64,000 bases of DNA from Ilex aquifolium (GCA_951799425.1 OX637393.1:21927744-21991743); one strand, 5' to 3'; shown: positions 1 through 12,065, counted from the first letter of the stretch. The notes: a model not told the origin generated them from the sequence alone. Program-made: numbers and translations.

Positions 1-219
1 ACACCCTGAACCATCCCGTTCATTCTTCTTCCGACCCCCAAGGTTATGTTCTCTAACCCTAGTGTCTCTTTTCCATACACATTCACTCATGCATATTGTT
101 CACATAACACATAACATGTAGCATTTAAATCACATAACATGTAATGCACAATGAATGAAATGGTCTAAACCCATGTCCCACAAGCCCTAGGTAAATTGTG
201 AACCTAAGCTCTGATACCA
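1..219 (-). mobile_element. 5' leader of an LTR retrotransposon leaving the window on the left
   Basis: On the minus strand this stretch follows directly after an LTR end and a primer binding site, so it should be the untranslated leader of an element whose coding part lies beyond base 1. No open frame is visible in these bases. A Ty3/Gypsy chromovirus of Tekay/Del type would fit the tRNA-Met primer and the LTR style, but that is inference, because no protein domain is inside the window. Confidence 0.6.
208..219 (-). other. primer binding site, initiator tRNA-Met type
   Basis: Read on the minus strand the 12 bases are TGGTATCAGAGC, the standard primer binding site complementary to the 3' end of plant initiator tRNA-Met. 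It lies 3 bases from the LTR edge (TGTGACGC on the plus strand from 223). This fixes the LTR at 223-1990 as a 5' LTR read on the minus strand. Confidence 0.85.
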
Positions 220-545
220 AGTTGTGACGCCCCTAAAACCGAGGGTCCTTTCTCAACCTGTTGACCAACCTTCAACCTGCGAAAACACCTGTGAATGCCA
301 CGTAACCCGTCATCACGACACAACATCTCCTTCACCGGGATCACAATAACTCAAAGTTTGGGCAGAGTCTCTCTTGTACCGAGCACTCCCAAATACATAT
401 CTTGTATACATTTAATCACATGACTCATCCAAGGTCCAATATACCACAATTTATACTTCATTATTGTCCATTTATATCATTTAAATAAAAGGACACAAAG
501 CCCGAAAGCATGACAAATCATTCTTAAAATTTCAGATTTTTGGAA

Positions 546-750
546 AACCTACATGTAGGTTTGTCATCGTCCTACCGGTAGGTTTTGCCCATTGAAAAAG
601 TTCTACTTGTAGGTTTTACATCTTTCTACCGATAAGTTTTGCCTACTGGAAAAGTTCTACCGGTAGGTTTTACATCGTTCTACCAATATGTTTTGCCTGC
701 TCGAAAAGTTCTACCGGTAGGTTTATCATCATTCTACCAGTAGGTTTTGC
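546..750. repeat. palindrome cluster, CTACCGGTAG type
   Basis: About eight copies of an 11-bp motif built on CTACCGGTAGG, several perfect (near 572, 656 and 710), others with one or two changes (CTACATGTAGG, CTACCAGTAGG). Copies are spaced about 25-30 bp apart with repeated linkers such as TTTTGCCTACTGGAAAAG. They lie inside LTR1, downstream of its TATA box. The same motif and linker appear in the unrelated E2 LTR. Confidence 0.85.
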
Positions 751-1597
751 CTATTTTCGCTCATTTTCATCCTTTTTCAATTCCAATTCATTCCAACCAC
801 TCCATATCAAATCAGCACATGTATAATGAAGTTTTTTATGTAAAACATGGTCCATACAAGTTCTATTACAATCATTTCCATAGATTTACATGCCCAAAAT
901 CAAATTTCATAATGTTTTACAAAATAGGTTTTAAAAACCACAAGTTGGCTTTTCTTCATCCTTGAGGCCCCGAATGAGAGCCATCCACCAGTGTGTAATC
1001 CGCACCTGAAATATTTTCCCAAATAGGGTGAGCCACGCTCAATAGGGTATCTTCTAAAGGGGCTACTTCTCAGCCTAGATGCATATGAAATGTTCACATG
1101 CACAATTTCACAAGCAACAAACCTTCCAATCAAGGATATGCAATTCAATGATAGGAATTACCATGTCATGCCATGAAATGAGATGAGACTCACTCATGCA
1201 ACTCAACCCGGGCCGTTACCGGCTCCCTCACACATGCAATGCCATGAGTATAAAAAAATCGGGTATTCCAAGCCCTCGCCATTTATGTTGCACATCCAAT
1301 GACCTTTTAAAAATAAACCATGTGTCTGTTGTTGGGTATTCGGATATTGGAATCTCACTGGCAGTTTCGTACACCGTTAAACTTTTTTAGGCTTGCACTG
1401 ACGAAAGTGTATAAAATAGTAACCGAGTCTTGCACCCGAGGGAGTATCTAGCCCTTCTTGCTATACCCAACACAAGTTTTTCTTTTTCAAGCAACCGTTC
1501 GACTCTGTTGAACCTTGGTCCAACTATACCGAGCCCACTCTTCTTCTTCCAACATTAAACCCAGCTGAGAATGGGGAGAAAATCTGATTTTCTCCCC

Positions 1598-1605
1598 TAT
1601 TTATA
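1598..1605 (-). promoter_or_regulatory. LTR1 TATA box
   Basis: TATAAATA on the minus strand in GC-containing surroundings, about 390 bp from the presumed LTR start, the usual place for the U3 promoter of a plant LTR. Transcription would start near 1570 and run left. Confidence 0.5.
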
Positions 1606-2004
1606 CTCCTAGGATGTTTGGCCCACGTTACGCCACACGTCCTACTTTTTCGGGTCCGATTTCGTCCTGAAACGGTTAAATTTAATCTTGATTCAAGTTC
1701 AAAATATTTATATATGAACTTCCTTGAAATTATTTTCCAAATTACGAAATTTATTCCATATTTTGTTTTTAGGTCACCTGACACTAGATCGTCTCGTAAA
1801 ACGTGAAAAATCTGACTGTCTCGAAATTCGACAAAAATTGACTGGATAATTAGATTTCGCGAGACGAATCCAACGGTGAGGTCCGTTTCTTCATCCGAGC
1901 TCTAGAAAAATTCAGGTTTTCAACCCGTATCGTAGTGAAAAATTACCGTTTTGCCTTTTTTCATAAAAATTTAAATTTACTCGGGTTTTATAGCTTCTCT
2001 TTTG

Positions 2005-4130
2005 TATCATAATTTAGCCTTGACATATGATTGGTCACCACATTCTCAACTCCTTTTTTTTCTTTGATAAGGCTACATGATTAATGAACACAATAATTTA
2101 GAATCTAACTAAATATGATCTGAATTTATCCAAAACAAACACTACAGCAATAAATTCCTTTTCTGTTATGGAATAATTTATCTATGCATCATTCAAAGTT
2201 TTACTTGCATAATAAATCACATAAGGTCTCTTATCTTTCCTTTGTCCTAAGACATCTCCTATAGCATAATCACTAGCATCACACATAAGTTCAAAAGGCA
2301 AAGACCAGTCAAGAGGTTACATAATTGGTGCAAAAATAAGCATGTCTTTAAGTGTATCAAAATTTTTTTGACATGGATCATTCCAATCAAATAATACATC
2401 CTGACACAGAAGATTACATATTAGTCTAGATATTGAACTAAAATCTTTTATGAATCTCCTATAGAACCCTACATGACCTAGGAATGATCGAATATCTTTT
2501 ACAATATTTGGTAGAGGGAGATTTCCTATCAAATTAATTTTTGATTTATCCACTTGAATTCCCTCCGCATAAACAACATGACCTAAGACAATGTCTTGTG
2601 TTACCATGAAATGACATTTTTTCCAATTTAAAACAAGATTTGTTTCCTCACACCAAGTAAGGACTTTTTAAAGTATTTCTCAACACAATTCAAATAAATC
2701 ACTATAGACAGAAAAATCATCCAATAAAACTTATAAAAATTGCTCCACCATGTCACTGAAAATACTCAACATACAACGCTAAAATGTGGCTAGAGCATTA
2801 CACAATTCAAAGGGCATTTTTTTATAAGCAAAAGTGTCAAAAGGACATGTAAAAGTTATTTTTTTCATGATCATCAATTGCTAGTTAAATTTGGTTGTAA
2901 CCACAGTATCCATCCAAAAAATAATAAAATGCATGTCCACCTATCCTCTCAAGAACTTGATCCAGAAAGGGTAGAAGAAAATAGTCTTTCTTGATAAGAG
3001 AATCTAACTTTTAATAGTCAATACACATACGTCAACCGGTGATTGTACGCATAGGAACCAATTCATTTTCTTGATTTCTCACTACTGTAACACCAGAATT
3101 TTTGGGTACTACTTGTATAGGATTGACCCATTTACTATCAAAGATGGGATATATGATATTTACATCTAATAGTTTAAGTACTTCAATCCTAACAACTTCT
3201 TTAAGATGTGGGTTTTACCTACGTTGTGGCTGTCGAGAAGGTTTAAAGTCTTCTTCCAAGTAAATGCTATGAGTAGAGAGAAGAGGACTTATTCTCTTAA
3301 TATCGGCTACTGTCCAATCAATTGTACATTGATAATTTTTTATGACCCTTATCAATTGACTTTCTTGTGACTCTAACAACTTTAAAGATATCACCACTGG
3401 GTAAGTTTCATCCTCCCCCAAGAAAGACATATCTCAAGTCAGCTGGAAGAGGTTTTAACTCTGACTTGGGAGTCATAACACTAGATTCAACAAACTTTGT
3501 TCCATTAGATGATAACTCTTCAAATTTTGGAACCCATGTTCCAACAGTGGACATATCTACAACAGACTCAAAATTATTTACAAACTCAAAAAATGCATGT
3601 GACTCACTTTCTCTCTTACTACAGGCATTTTCAAACAGACTCTGAGTCAATGACTCAATGCAATTCATTTCTTGAAAATCTTCCTCCTCCTTGGGCTATT
3701 TAGCAATATCAAACACATTTAATTCCAATGTCATGTTACCAAATGAAAGTTTAATGATTTCATTCCTACAATTAATAAGGGCATTAGATGTAACAAGGAA
3801 CGGACGATCCAAAATGACAAGAATTTGTGTAATGACATGAAAAACTGGTTGTATATCTAAAACAATAAAATTCACTGGAAAGTAGAATTTATCAACTTGA
3901 ACAAGAACATCCTCAACAACTCCTCATGGAATTTTCATAGACCGATCAACCAACGACAATGTGACATTTATGGGTTTCAATTCACCCAACCCTAACTGCT
4001 AATAGACCGTGTATGGGAGTAAATTGACTCTCCAAGATCAAGCTAAGCTTGCTCAATTTTGAAGTTTTCAATTATGCATGAGACTGTAGGAATTCCAAGA
4101 TCTTTGTACTTTAGAGGAGCCTTATGTTGA
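2005..4130 (-). pseudogene. E1 protease, reverse transcriptase and RNase H remnant
   Basis: From right to left on the minus strand: a protease site near 4040 in which DLGAS has become DLGES next to a stop; the conserved pre-RT segment (3215-3668, with PVVIS and YLEED); RT with the FMDD box changed to LLDD near 2725; the RT-RNase H connection at 2317-2607 (VTQDIVLGH, SFLGHVGFYRRF); and RNase H text down to 2005. A short deletion joins the RNase H core to the VENVV segment at about 2040-2060. Inactive by stops, frameshifts and lost active-site residues. Confidence 0.75.
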
Positions 4131-4149
4131 ATGATAGCCCTAGCTTGGT

Positions 4150-5550
4150 CAGTCAAAAATGTTTATTTTTGTACATTGATCCTTCTTTTCACTATGCAAA
4201 GTTCTTTTAAAAACTTGCATAAGATAGCACTTGTTTGATTGCATCCAATAGGGGGTGTTAATCTTTAATTGCTTAAACAACTCAAATATTTTCGCATGAT
4301 TGTTTAGTGGTTGAGATTTCTTGACTCGTTGAGAAAAAGGTAAAGGAATAGGATTTGATTTGTCTTTATTGTCGGACAACTCTATTTCCTTTTGAACAGT
4401 AGGTTCAGACTCAACTGGTTGATTCACAGGGATTGACGCAGCTACTAGTTCAATGATTTTGGCTTTGATGGTCTTGTCAATCACTTTATCACTTCTCAAT
4501 GTGGTAACTACTTAGCTTTGGCCTTGAAAAGATTCAAATGATGAAACATTAGTATAAGTGTGACTCTGTGGAGGTTTAGGTTAAGATGAAAATTTTTCCT
4601 TCTCCATTATACTTAAAGACTGAGTCAATGTTCTGTGATGTTTGGGCCTTAAAGTCATTGAATGCATGAGTAGATTGAGTTTTGAAACTCATCCGACTTT
4701 GAATGAACTGATTTATAATATCTTACAGACTTCTTTGGTGTGGGGGCTAGTAAGGTGGATATGGTTGTTGGGCCTGAGGTTGTGGTTGAGGTGGACTTTG
4801 TTGCTGATTCACTGGCTGTGTGTTCCTCCAACTGAAGTTCGGGTGATTCTGCCACCCTAGATTTTAAGTCTCAAAATATGACTTGGAATAAAGCTTGTTA
4901 AAGTTGGAAATGACATTGAACTGTTCCATTAAGACTTCCTTAAATGCTGGGATGATCGGACACTCCCGTAGGATGTCATGACAAAGCACTAATTTCACAT
5001 AACTGGTCAATAAGAGACAACAGAAACTTCATTAACCTTTTTCATTTCTAGCGCATCTAGCTTTCGAGACAAAGTATTCACTCTGACCCTCAGGTCATCA
5101 TCCTCTTTCAACACATATTTCCCTCCCTTGGATGTGGATGGTCTAGTTTCAACAATGTTTGGCGAGGCCGAGTCTCACATTTGGGAACTCTCAGAAATGG
5201 TGTCAAAAAACTCAAATGCCTCTTCGGGATTCTTTCCCATGAACTCTCCCTGGGTCATCATTTTTACAAACTAACGCAATGCAGAGGGAAGAGCGTTATA
5301 AAAGAAACCAACTAGGTTCAATTTTCTAATGCATGATGTGGGCAAGCTTGGAGAAAATCCTTAAATCTCTCCAAACGCTGGTAAAAAGTTTCTCCCTCTT
5401 TCATAGAAAAATTCATGATTTGGCGTCTCAATGTATTGGTTATGTGGACAGGAAAAAATTTCTTAAAAAATTCAATTTGTTAGACCTACCAACTTGGGAT
5501 GGATTGAGCTTTCAAAGAATTTAGTCGATTTGAGTTCTACCAGAGCTATT
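4150..5550 (-). pseudogene. E1 gag remnant
   Basis: Broken frames on the minus strand match the gag of E4. They include the part that reads QIMNF..EGETFYQ near 5400, the region read as GEFM..PEEAF..FDTISE near 5200, a K/R-rich coiled-coil-like stretch near 5060, a VTTLRS motif near 4500 and the gag-protease linker (4149-4499). Gag would form the particle core in the cytoplasm. Several frameshifts and stops separate the pieces and the zinc knuckle is no longer clear. Confidence 0.65.
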
Positions 5551-5591
5551 AGCGCCAATTAAAATTTGTTTTGAAATGATTAAAATTTATA

Positions 5592-5890
5592 TTTTTCCTT
5601 ATTAAAATTCGTGTCAGTTAAAATTCGATTTACTTTGATTAAAATTTATTTTTTATGTATTAAAATTTGAGTCAAATAAAATTTATATTTTTTTATGTAT
5701 CAAAATTCGAATCGATTAAAATTCAATGCTAATTGATTAAAATTTGATTTAAGCTTTTAATCTGCTCGAATAGAATTTTAATACATAAAAAAATATAATT
5801 TTTAACCAATTCAAATTTTAATACATAAAAATTAAATTTTAATTAACTTAAATCGAGTTTTAATCGACCCGAATTTTAATACGTAAAAAA
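5592..5890. repeat. 300-bp AT-rich inverted repeat (MITE-like hairpin)
   Basis: The left arm (5592-5712), rich in ATTAAAATT and TTTTTATGTATTAAAA, is matched in reverse complement by the right arm (5768-5890) with scattered mismatches, around a loop of about 55 bp. No coding sequence is present. It could be a foldback transposon or MITE. I could not identify a target duplication, so the class is open. Confidence 0.6.
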
Positions 5891-6099
5891 TTTTGAAAAA
5901 TTAGAGAAAATTTCATTAAAGATATACCTATCTAAAAGGGATGTAGATGAAATTTTTCTTAAAATATTTTAACATTTTTAATCTAATAGTAGGTGTCCAC
6001 AAAATTTCAGAAAATAAAAAAAAAAGTCCTTGCAGATATGATCACTATAAGAGATGAGACTAAAATTTTCTCAAATTTTAATTATTTTACGAATTAATG

Positions 6100-6222
6100 A
6101 ATTTAGCCCAACTCATTATACCATTATACCCCATTTATTAAATGGATTAAAAATAAATTAAATTTATTTTACATTCAACCCATCTTGAACCAACCCAACC
6201 CGTTCAATTGCGACCTCTAAAT
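6100..6222. repeat. hAT-like element end
   Basis: Read on the minus strand from 6222 it starts TAGAGGTCGCAATTGAACGG and continues with GGGTTGG-type text, the style of subterminal sequence common in plant non-autonomous hAT elements. A matching partner end was not found. The surrounding 5891-6611 shows no gene other than the 3' flank of the P3 gene. Confidence 0.35.
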
Positions 6223-6611
6223 TTACGTCAGTGGCATCAACAAACTTGTGGCTCATGACACTAATTATCTCTAAATTACCCATTAGGTTACACAATCTGC
6301 ATACTAAACAGGAATTTTGTTAACTAGCAGAAGGTATAATGCTCAATTAGAGAACGAAATCAGAGCATCGATGAGAAAATAAAACATGCAGAAACCAGCT
6401 CATTGTAATCCGGAAAGTGCAAGTTTCCTGTACGTTTTCAACATAGATGACCAAAACCAAAAACCACAAGGAAGTGCCCAATGAAGTTCATTCCTAAAAA
6501 TCCAAACCGTCCCTAAACTGCTAAATCCCTGTGATCCAACACCATCAAAACTTCTGAAAATAAACAAAAACTAAAAACTTCGCAGAAACAAACATAGTAA
6601 ATAAAGATGCT

Positions 6612-9600
6612 TCAGTCAAAGAGTGAGAATCCCATATCCTCGTCACTCTCCTCTTTCTCTTCCTTTTTCTCCTCAGCCGGAGGTGCTTCAGCAGCTGCTG
6701 CCCCACCTGCAGGAGCTGCAGCAGCAGCAGCTCCACCACCTCCAATGAAACCACCACCACCGCCGCCGCCTCCAATAATCACCTAAATTGAACAGACAAT
6801 TAAATTAGGTTCAAATAATACATAGCTGCCATCTTGAGTCACATGCCTAAGTTCAACAAGAACTGACAAACACCAGCAAGCAAACTCGACATCCATATTA
6901 TAGGAGCCTTGGCCACATACTGCAGGTTCACCAAAAACAGTGTTGTCAACAAGAAGCCAAGACATTCAACACATACAACACAATTTTAGCCAGATCATCA
7001 TGTTGGTTTCTCGTTCCAGGATACTGTAATACATTTCCTTAATTCTAGATCACCTGTGAATGGCGACAAGCCACCTAAATAGAGTACAATTACACTATTT
7101 TTTTGATAGAAAACAGAACAACTTTATTGATTTAAATTGATAAAAAAAAAAAGAGAGAGACATATCAAAAAACACTATGGATGGACAAGATGCTCAACCA
7201 AGAATTGAAAAAAATACAAATCTCAACTAATCAAATTATGTATCACATGAGGCCTTCCAATCCGCTAAAATATAAAAAAGCCTTCATAACGGAAGCCCAT
7301 AACAATGTCAAAAAATAGGTGTGATCCCATAAAAACCTTCCTTCCATTCTCTTCTACTCTCAAAAATCTTAAAGAGTTCTTTTCCAACCATATTTTACCC
7401 ATATGATGGCAAGAAAAACATAATACCAAAGGGTCATTGCTTTATTATGTCTTCCTAACCCTCAAAACCCTCCATCATCATTGTTGACAATGTCCTAGGA
7501 ATCACCCAATTCAAACCAACTACTTGATATAGTTTGGACCATAAGAATGAAGCAATAGGGCAATGTAAGAACAAATGATCAATAGTCTCACTAGCACATG
7601 CACACATGACACCCCACAGTGGAGAAATGCAAAGAAATGATCTTCTCTAAAGTACATCATTTGTGTATTTATCTTATACCATGAGCTATAGTCCATGCAT
7701 AAACTTGCACCTTGGTAAGGGCACCTTAATTTTCCAAATCATCACACATAGGGATAAAACATAGAGTGTGAAGAATTATCAATTAATAACCCCAAAGACT
7801 CAAGACACCACTTTATTTTATCACTTAACTCATGACAACCTAACCTCATTAATCAAATATAGTAATGACCCCAATTCCGTAGAATCTCTATCATTAAGAT
7901 TTGTACGAAATCCAAAATCCAAAATCCCAAAAAATTGATTGATTAGAATAATGAAACATCAAAGCAATAGAACACCATGAAAACAAAATAAATGATAAAG
8001 ACGGGAAACATACATGAAAAAGACGAGGATCTCACCCAAATATCCTCCCAAAAGCGAATTCTCTCCCCATTGCCCACCATGAATATAACATATTGAGAAA
8101 GCTTCGAAAGTCCCTGAGAAATAAACTTCCATGGGCATCGATAATTTCCCTTGTCAATCCTTTTAGCATCTCATCTATTGGCCTTTAATCCATATTTAGT
8201 CTTAATAACCGAATACCATAGAGAATTTTACTCCAATGGGAATCTCCATAATCATTTACCAAGGCTACATTTCTTGTCTTCAAATTTCACACTGCAAGGT
8301 TGCCTTCAACTTTTGTTCTTGAGACAACCTCCCAATTCACTAAATGATCTTTTTTTCTCTCACCACTTACTTCCCACAAAAAATCCCTCATCATTTTCTC
8401 AATTATAATTGCAATCTTTCTTGACATTTTAAAGAGAGATAAAAAATAAGTAGGTGTACTAGCCAAAATCAATTGTGCCAATGTTAATCTACCCCGTCTA
8501 GAAATATAAGCTCTCTTGCATCCATCCAATCTTTTTTCCACCCTCTTCACAATAGGGTCCCAAAATGCTAAACATAAAAGATTCCCCCACAAAGGAGACC
8601 TAAGTACTTTAAAGGCCACTCCCCCAATCCACACCCCAACATTTGTGTCGATCTATCAACTTTATCCTGTGAAGAATTAATGCCCACACTCAACTTTTCT
8701 CTATGTTTACCTTTAATCCAGACACCATTCCAAATACCTTCACAATCTTTTTAAAATTATCAACTTTTTTTTCATCTCCCCCTAAAAAAAATCGTATCAT
8801 CGGCAAATTGTAAATATAATACCTTAATTTCACCCCTCCCAATAATGAAACCCTCCACCAAATCCAATATTTTTGGTCTCCTTACTAACCTACCTAATCC
8901 ATCAGACACTAAAATAAAGAGAAAAGGGGATAAAGGACCACCCTGTCTAAACCTCTAGTTACTTTGAATCTCCCCTAGGTTGTTTGTTAATCATAACAAA
9001 AAAATTCATTGATTGAAGCATCCATTAATCCACCATCTCCATCGCCTACCAAATCCCTTCATCTCCGACACGTGATTCAAGAAACTCCAATCCACATAAT
9101 CATATGCTTTTTCAAAGTCAATTATGAAGGCAATACCCTCTTGGCCCTTCAACCTACAATCCTTCACCACCTCATTAGCCACCAATGCTACATCTAAAAT
9201 TTGTCTTCTGTTAATAAAAGCACCCTAACTATTTGAAATTGTCTCACTAAGGACCTCCCTCAATCTCAATGAGAACACGTTTGCAATGATCTTATAAAGG
9301 CTAGACACAAGGCTAATTGGTCTAAAATCCTTTATTCGCATGGACTTGTCCTTTTTCAAAATAAGGCAAATAAATGTTGTAGCTTCAAAGCAAGCTATTT
9401 GATTTATATTAAATGGCTCCTAAAACAAACCATTGGCCCAGAACATTCAATAGTCATCAACCATAACCAAAACAGAGTCAATCAATCAATCAAATTACAT
9501 GTTTTTCAAATGTAAAGATACCATTTTTCTAAAATTGGGTTTCAATCTAATGACATAGTGAGTCACTTGCTTTATTTACCATTTTTCTACCCAATCCACC

Positions 9601-10292
9601 CCTCCTACAGCCAGCTATCCAAATGGGTACCAATCAAATTGACCTCTTCCTAACAATAGTAACTTTATTTTTGCCTATATTTACAGAGCTAAAAGGTTGA
9701 ATTCCAGCAATACAATAGCAATTATTCCCGTACAGTCATAGACACATATGGACTAAGTCATAAATAAAAAGCATTAACAACACCAAAAAATTTCCAGGCG
9801 CCATTAGCCATAAACAAAAGAAACACAAATCCAAAGAATCACAACCTCTGTACCTACATCACAGATCATCATGAGTTGATAATCAGAGCAAAAAATAACC
9901 CACTCCAAAAAAAAAATTCTCCTTACTTTTTCCAGACGCTATTCCCCAGAAACAAAAGAAAACACAACCCAAAGAATAACAGCCCCTATAAACTTACATC
10001 ATAGATCACAAATCAGGACAATTAATTAGTAGACCAAACTAATTAAACCCATAAAACAATAAATCATTGCTGGAATTTGATTAGAGATAGAGACCTGGAA
10101 AAGCGCGGAGGAAGGGGTGACAAATGAGAAAGAAGACTGAACCCCACCAGAGGAGTCGCAAGAAAGGGCAGCCTGAACGAGCTTCCTCTGCAACTCGAAG
10201 GTGGACCCCGCCGAGGCCTCAAGGTCACCCTTCAACTGCTTCGCATTCCAGTCGTCTCCAGAACCCCTGCACACAAACGTGAACACTCCCAT
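6612..10292 (-). CDS. RPP3: 60S acidic ribosomal protein P3 (two exons: 10095-10292 and 6612-6782)
   Basis: Plant-specific acidic stalk protein of the large ribosomal subunit. With P0, P1 and P2 it forms the stalk that recruits translation factors in the cytoplasm. Exon 1 (10095-10292) encodes 66 residues from MGVFTFVCR to SALFQ and ends at a GT donor (10094-10093). Exon 2 (6612-6782) follows an AG acceptor (6784-6783) in phase 0 and encodes 56 residues: a Gly-rich hinge with eight consecutive Gly, an Ala/Pro-rich stretch, a Glu/Lys-rich segment, and the diagnostic C-terminus ending [11 protein letters not shown]. The total of 122 residues fits the family's usual length of about 120. The frame is intact. 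The 3312-bp intron contains a LINE fragment in the same orientation. It is the only intact host gene I see here. The symbol is by family, not by a named locus. Confidence 0.95.
7099..9390 (-). mobile_element. 5'-truncated L1-type LINE in the P3 intron
   Basis: A minus-strand non-LTR retrotransposon. Its 3' end is marked by a short A tail (T run at about 7099-7105 on plus) 20-odd bases after an AATAAA-like signal (7123-7132), and its 5' end stops inside the reverse transcriptase at about 9390. Only about 2.3 kb of an expected 6-7 kb remains, the usual outcome of incomplete target-primed reverse transcription. I found no convincing target duplication. Confidence 0.8.
7450..9388 (-). pseudogene. 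LINE ORF2 remnant (reverse transcriptase and 3' zinc-finger region)
   Basis: Minus-strand text reads in order: ATTFICLI and DFRPISLV (about 9300-9380), a DFEKAYD block near 9100, the catalytic FADDT box (codons at 8796-8804), the thumb region with [11 protein letters not shown] and TYFLSLF (8287-8634), and the zf-RVT-like [15 protein letters not shown] stretch near 7600. Stops and frameshifts break it, so it is inactive. The family is the plant L1 clade, judged by motif wording. Confidence 0.8.
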
Positions 10293-10352
10293 TCTCTCTC
10301 TCTTTTCTTGTGTGTGTATGTGTGCGTATGAGAAGGAGGAGCGGCTTTGGAG

Positions 10353-10362
10353 CTTTTTATAG
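10353..10362 (-). promoter_or_regulatory. TATA box of the P3 gene
   Basis: CTATAAAAAG on the minus strand, about 60 bp upstream of the P3 ATG at 10292. A start site about 30 bp downstream would give a 5' UTR of roughly 30 bp that is CT/CA-rich, typical of plant ribosomal protein mRNAs. Confidence 0.75.
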
Positions 10363-10396
10363 GGGTTATTTTAGTTGGATTTGTAAGGGACTAGGA

Positions 10397-10409
10397 AAAC
10401 CCTAGGGTT
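10397..10409. promoter_or_regulatory. telo-box in the P3 promoter
   Basis: AAACCCTAGGGTT, a head-to-head telo-box (AAACCCTA on both strands), lies about 40 bp upstream of the TATA box. Telo-boxes are a known hallmark of plant ribosomal protein and translation-factor promoters, so its presence fits growth-linked control. Confidence 0.7.
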
Positions 10410-10439
10410 GCTTGGGTTGGGGGAGTGGAAGTACCAGTT

Positions 10440-11279
10440 TGTCCCTTTACAAATTTCATAATTCATGTGTTGTCCTCCATACTAAATTTATACTTATTTA
10501 TAAATTAAGAAGAAAATTACCAAGGTTCCCAGTTCCCTAATTCTGATGATGGATCTAGTCTAGGAAAGGGTATGAGAATCGACGGGTGAGCCCTGACTTA
10601 AGTCGGGTTGGAGTAGATACCTACATAAACATTCGGTGAAACCTATTATTTACTATGTTTAATTTTGTTCTCATCAGTGATTTTTTTTTTTTTCTATGGG
10701 GTGTCTGAGTTTATATCGACTACTCCTTCGAATTCAACGATTATTATCGTGACTTGAGCTAAAGCTCTTAAGGAGTGTGTGAACGAATTGAACATGAAAC
10801 CTCCTAAATTACCAAAACTTAGATTCAACCAATAAACCACTTTTAAGGGTTTCTCATCGGTGATTCATTTGTGGTTGCAGGGTTTTGCTTTGTAGGGGTA
10901 AGTCTAATTTTGTCCTACCTTAGAGAGGTTACTCACCATAAAATAAAAAATAAAAAATAAAAAAAATATCATGATTGTGTGACTTCATATGCAAAATGTT
11001 ACGCTTTCTCCCAGTATAATAGAGTCATTACAAGTTTTTTCTTTAGGCTTAGAATAGACAATATAGAAATTTTGATTGGAAAGACTACATAGACAAAGTT
11101 GTAGATGAACTAATTATTGTTCATGCCTAAAGGTATTACGTTACTCATAAAAAATTATAAATATTTGTTCATAAATAAAGACAATGTATAATACATTTTC
11201 AACAATACAAAGTATAAAATTGACATTGTTCAACCTGTATGCAGAACATATATAATCAAACATTTATATAACAAAAGAT
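10440..11279. other. AT-rich intergenic DNA upstream of P3
   Basis: No coding frame with family character and no clear transposon end. Poly-T and AAAATAA runs occur near 10680 and 10945. Confidence 0.5.
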
Positions 11280-11287
11280 GCTACAAC

Positions 11288-12065
11288 TAGGGATGGTAAT
11301 GAACCGAAGCGGGGGGTGTAGTCTCCATCCCCCGTACCAGCTTAAAAAAACTTTGTCCATCCCCGTTAACAAGTATAGTTTTCATCTCCATCTCCGTTCA
11401 GGAGTCAATTTGTAATCCCCCCCCCCCCCCCTGTCCCCTGCCTTCACCCCCGCCCCCGTCCACCTTATCCACCCCAGCCCAAGCCCAAGCCCAAGTCTAA
11501 GTCAATATAATCCAAAATTCTAAATAAATCTAACATTTTAAATAATTCAACATAATTATTTAATATCATAACATAACTAAAGCTTATCATATACAACATA
11601 ATCCAACATAATATAATAAAATCTTGTCTACAATATAATCCAACATAATATAATTAAAAGCTTGTCTCCCATGTAAATCTAACACAATATCATGCAACAC
11701 AACATAATGTAACATAACATAATCCAACATAAAAAAAAAAAAACACAAAAACACAAAGATCTACACTTTTACAAGCCAAAAACATGCAAAAAAATCAAAA
11801 AAACAAAAAACAAAAAACAATCTTCAAAAGAAAAAATCATTTAATAATATGTAGATTTGTATTCATAATAAAATAATAATAATAATAACGGGTAAGGCGG
11901 GGCGGTGCGGGGGTAAGTGTCAGTCTATCCCTGTCTTCATCCCCGCACGGGTTTATACAGGTATCCTCTTATACGTCCACTGACCAATACGTATGGTCCA
12001 TCCCCGGTCCAAACTGGGCGGATTTGGACGAATACCCATTTTTACCCAGTCCACTTCCATCCCTA
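11288..12065. mobile_element. non-autonomous hAT element with 8-bp target duplication
   Basis: Terminal inverted repeats TAGGGATGG (11288) and CCATCCCTA (to 12065) are flanked by GCTACAAC (11280-11287) and ACTACAAC (12066-12073), an 8-bp target duplication with one change. Subterminal regions are rich in GGGGCGG/CCCCGCC text while the middle is AT-rich with ACATAATCCAACATAAT-type repeats and a 15-bp C run near 11417. There is no transposase, so it must have moved with help from an autonomous hAT element. Confidence 0.85.

Larger units (their letters stand above)
223..1990 (-). mobile_element. 5' LTR, family LTR1 (edge GGGCGTCACA)
   Basis: The plus strand opens with TGTGACGCCCC, so the LTR ends in GTCACA on the minus strand, next to the tRNA-Met primer site. 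A TATA box (1598-1605, minus) separates a U3 of about 390 bp from a long R-U5. Relatives in this window are 46279-46880 (opposite orientation) and 53553-54960 (same orientation). They share phrases such as the stretch after the edge that includes TCTCAACC and GTTGA. The right edge is approximate, because E1 pol sequence begins at about 1995 and I see no target duplication. A cluster of CTACCGGTAG palindromes lies at 546-750. Confidence 0.7.
1995..5550 (-). mobile_element. E1: decayed internal part of an Athila-like Ty3/Gypsy element
   Basis: Minus-strand remains run from gag (right) to RNase H (left) in the canonical gag-PR-RT-RNH order. Both ends are missing: the right side stops at about 5550 against an AT-rich hairpin, the left at about 1995 against LTR1. 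Its protein text is closer to E4 than to E2 or E3, for example in the stretch between protease and reverse transcriptase. Stops and frameshifts occur throughout, so it is an old copy. No LTR of its own is recognisable next to it. Confidence 0.8.

Noticed and set aside
546-750. CRISPR-like array
   Set aside because: Repeats are short, variable palindromes with repeated linkers, not long identical repeats with unique spacers, and the genome is eukaryotic.
6545-6775. Val/Leu-rich frame overlapping P3 exon 2
   Set aside because: It is a shadow of the Gly/Ala-rich exon 2 read in another frame; the true frame ends [11 protein letters not shown].
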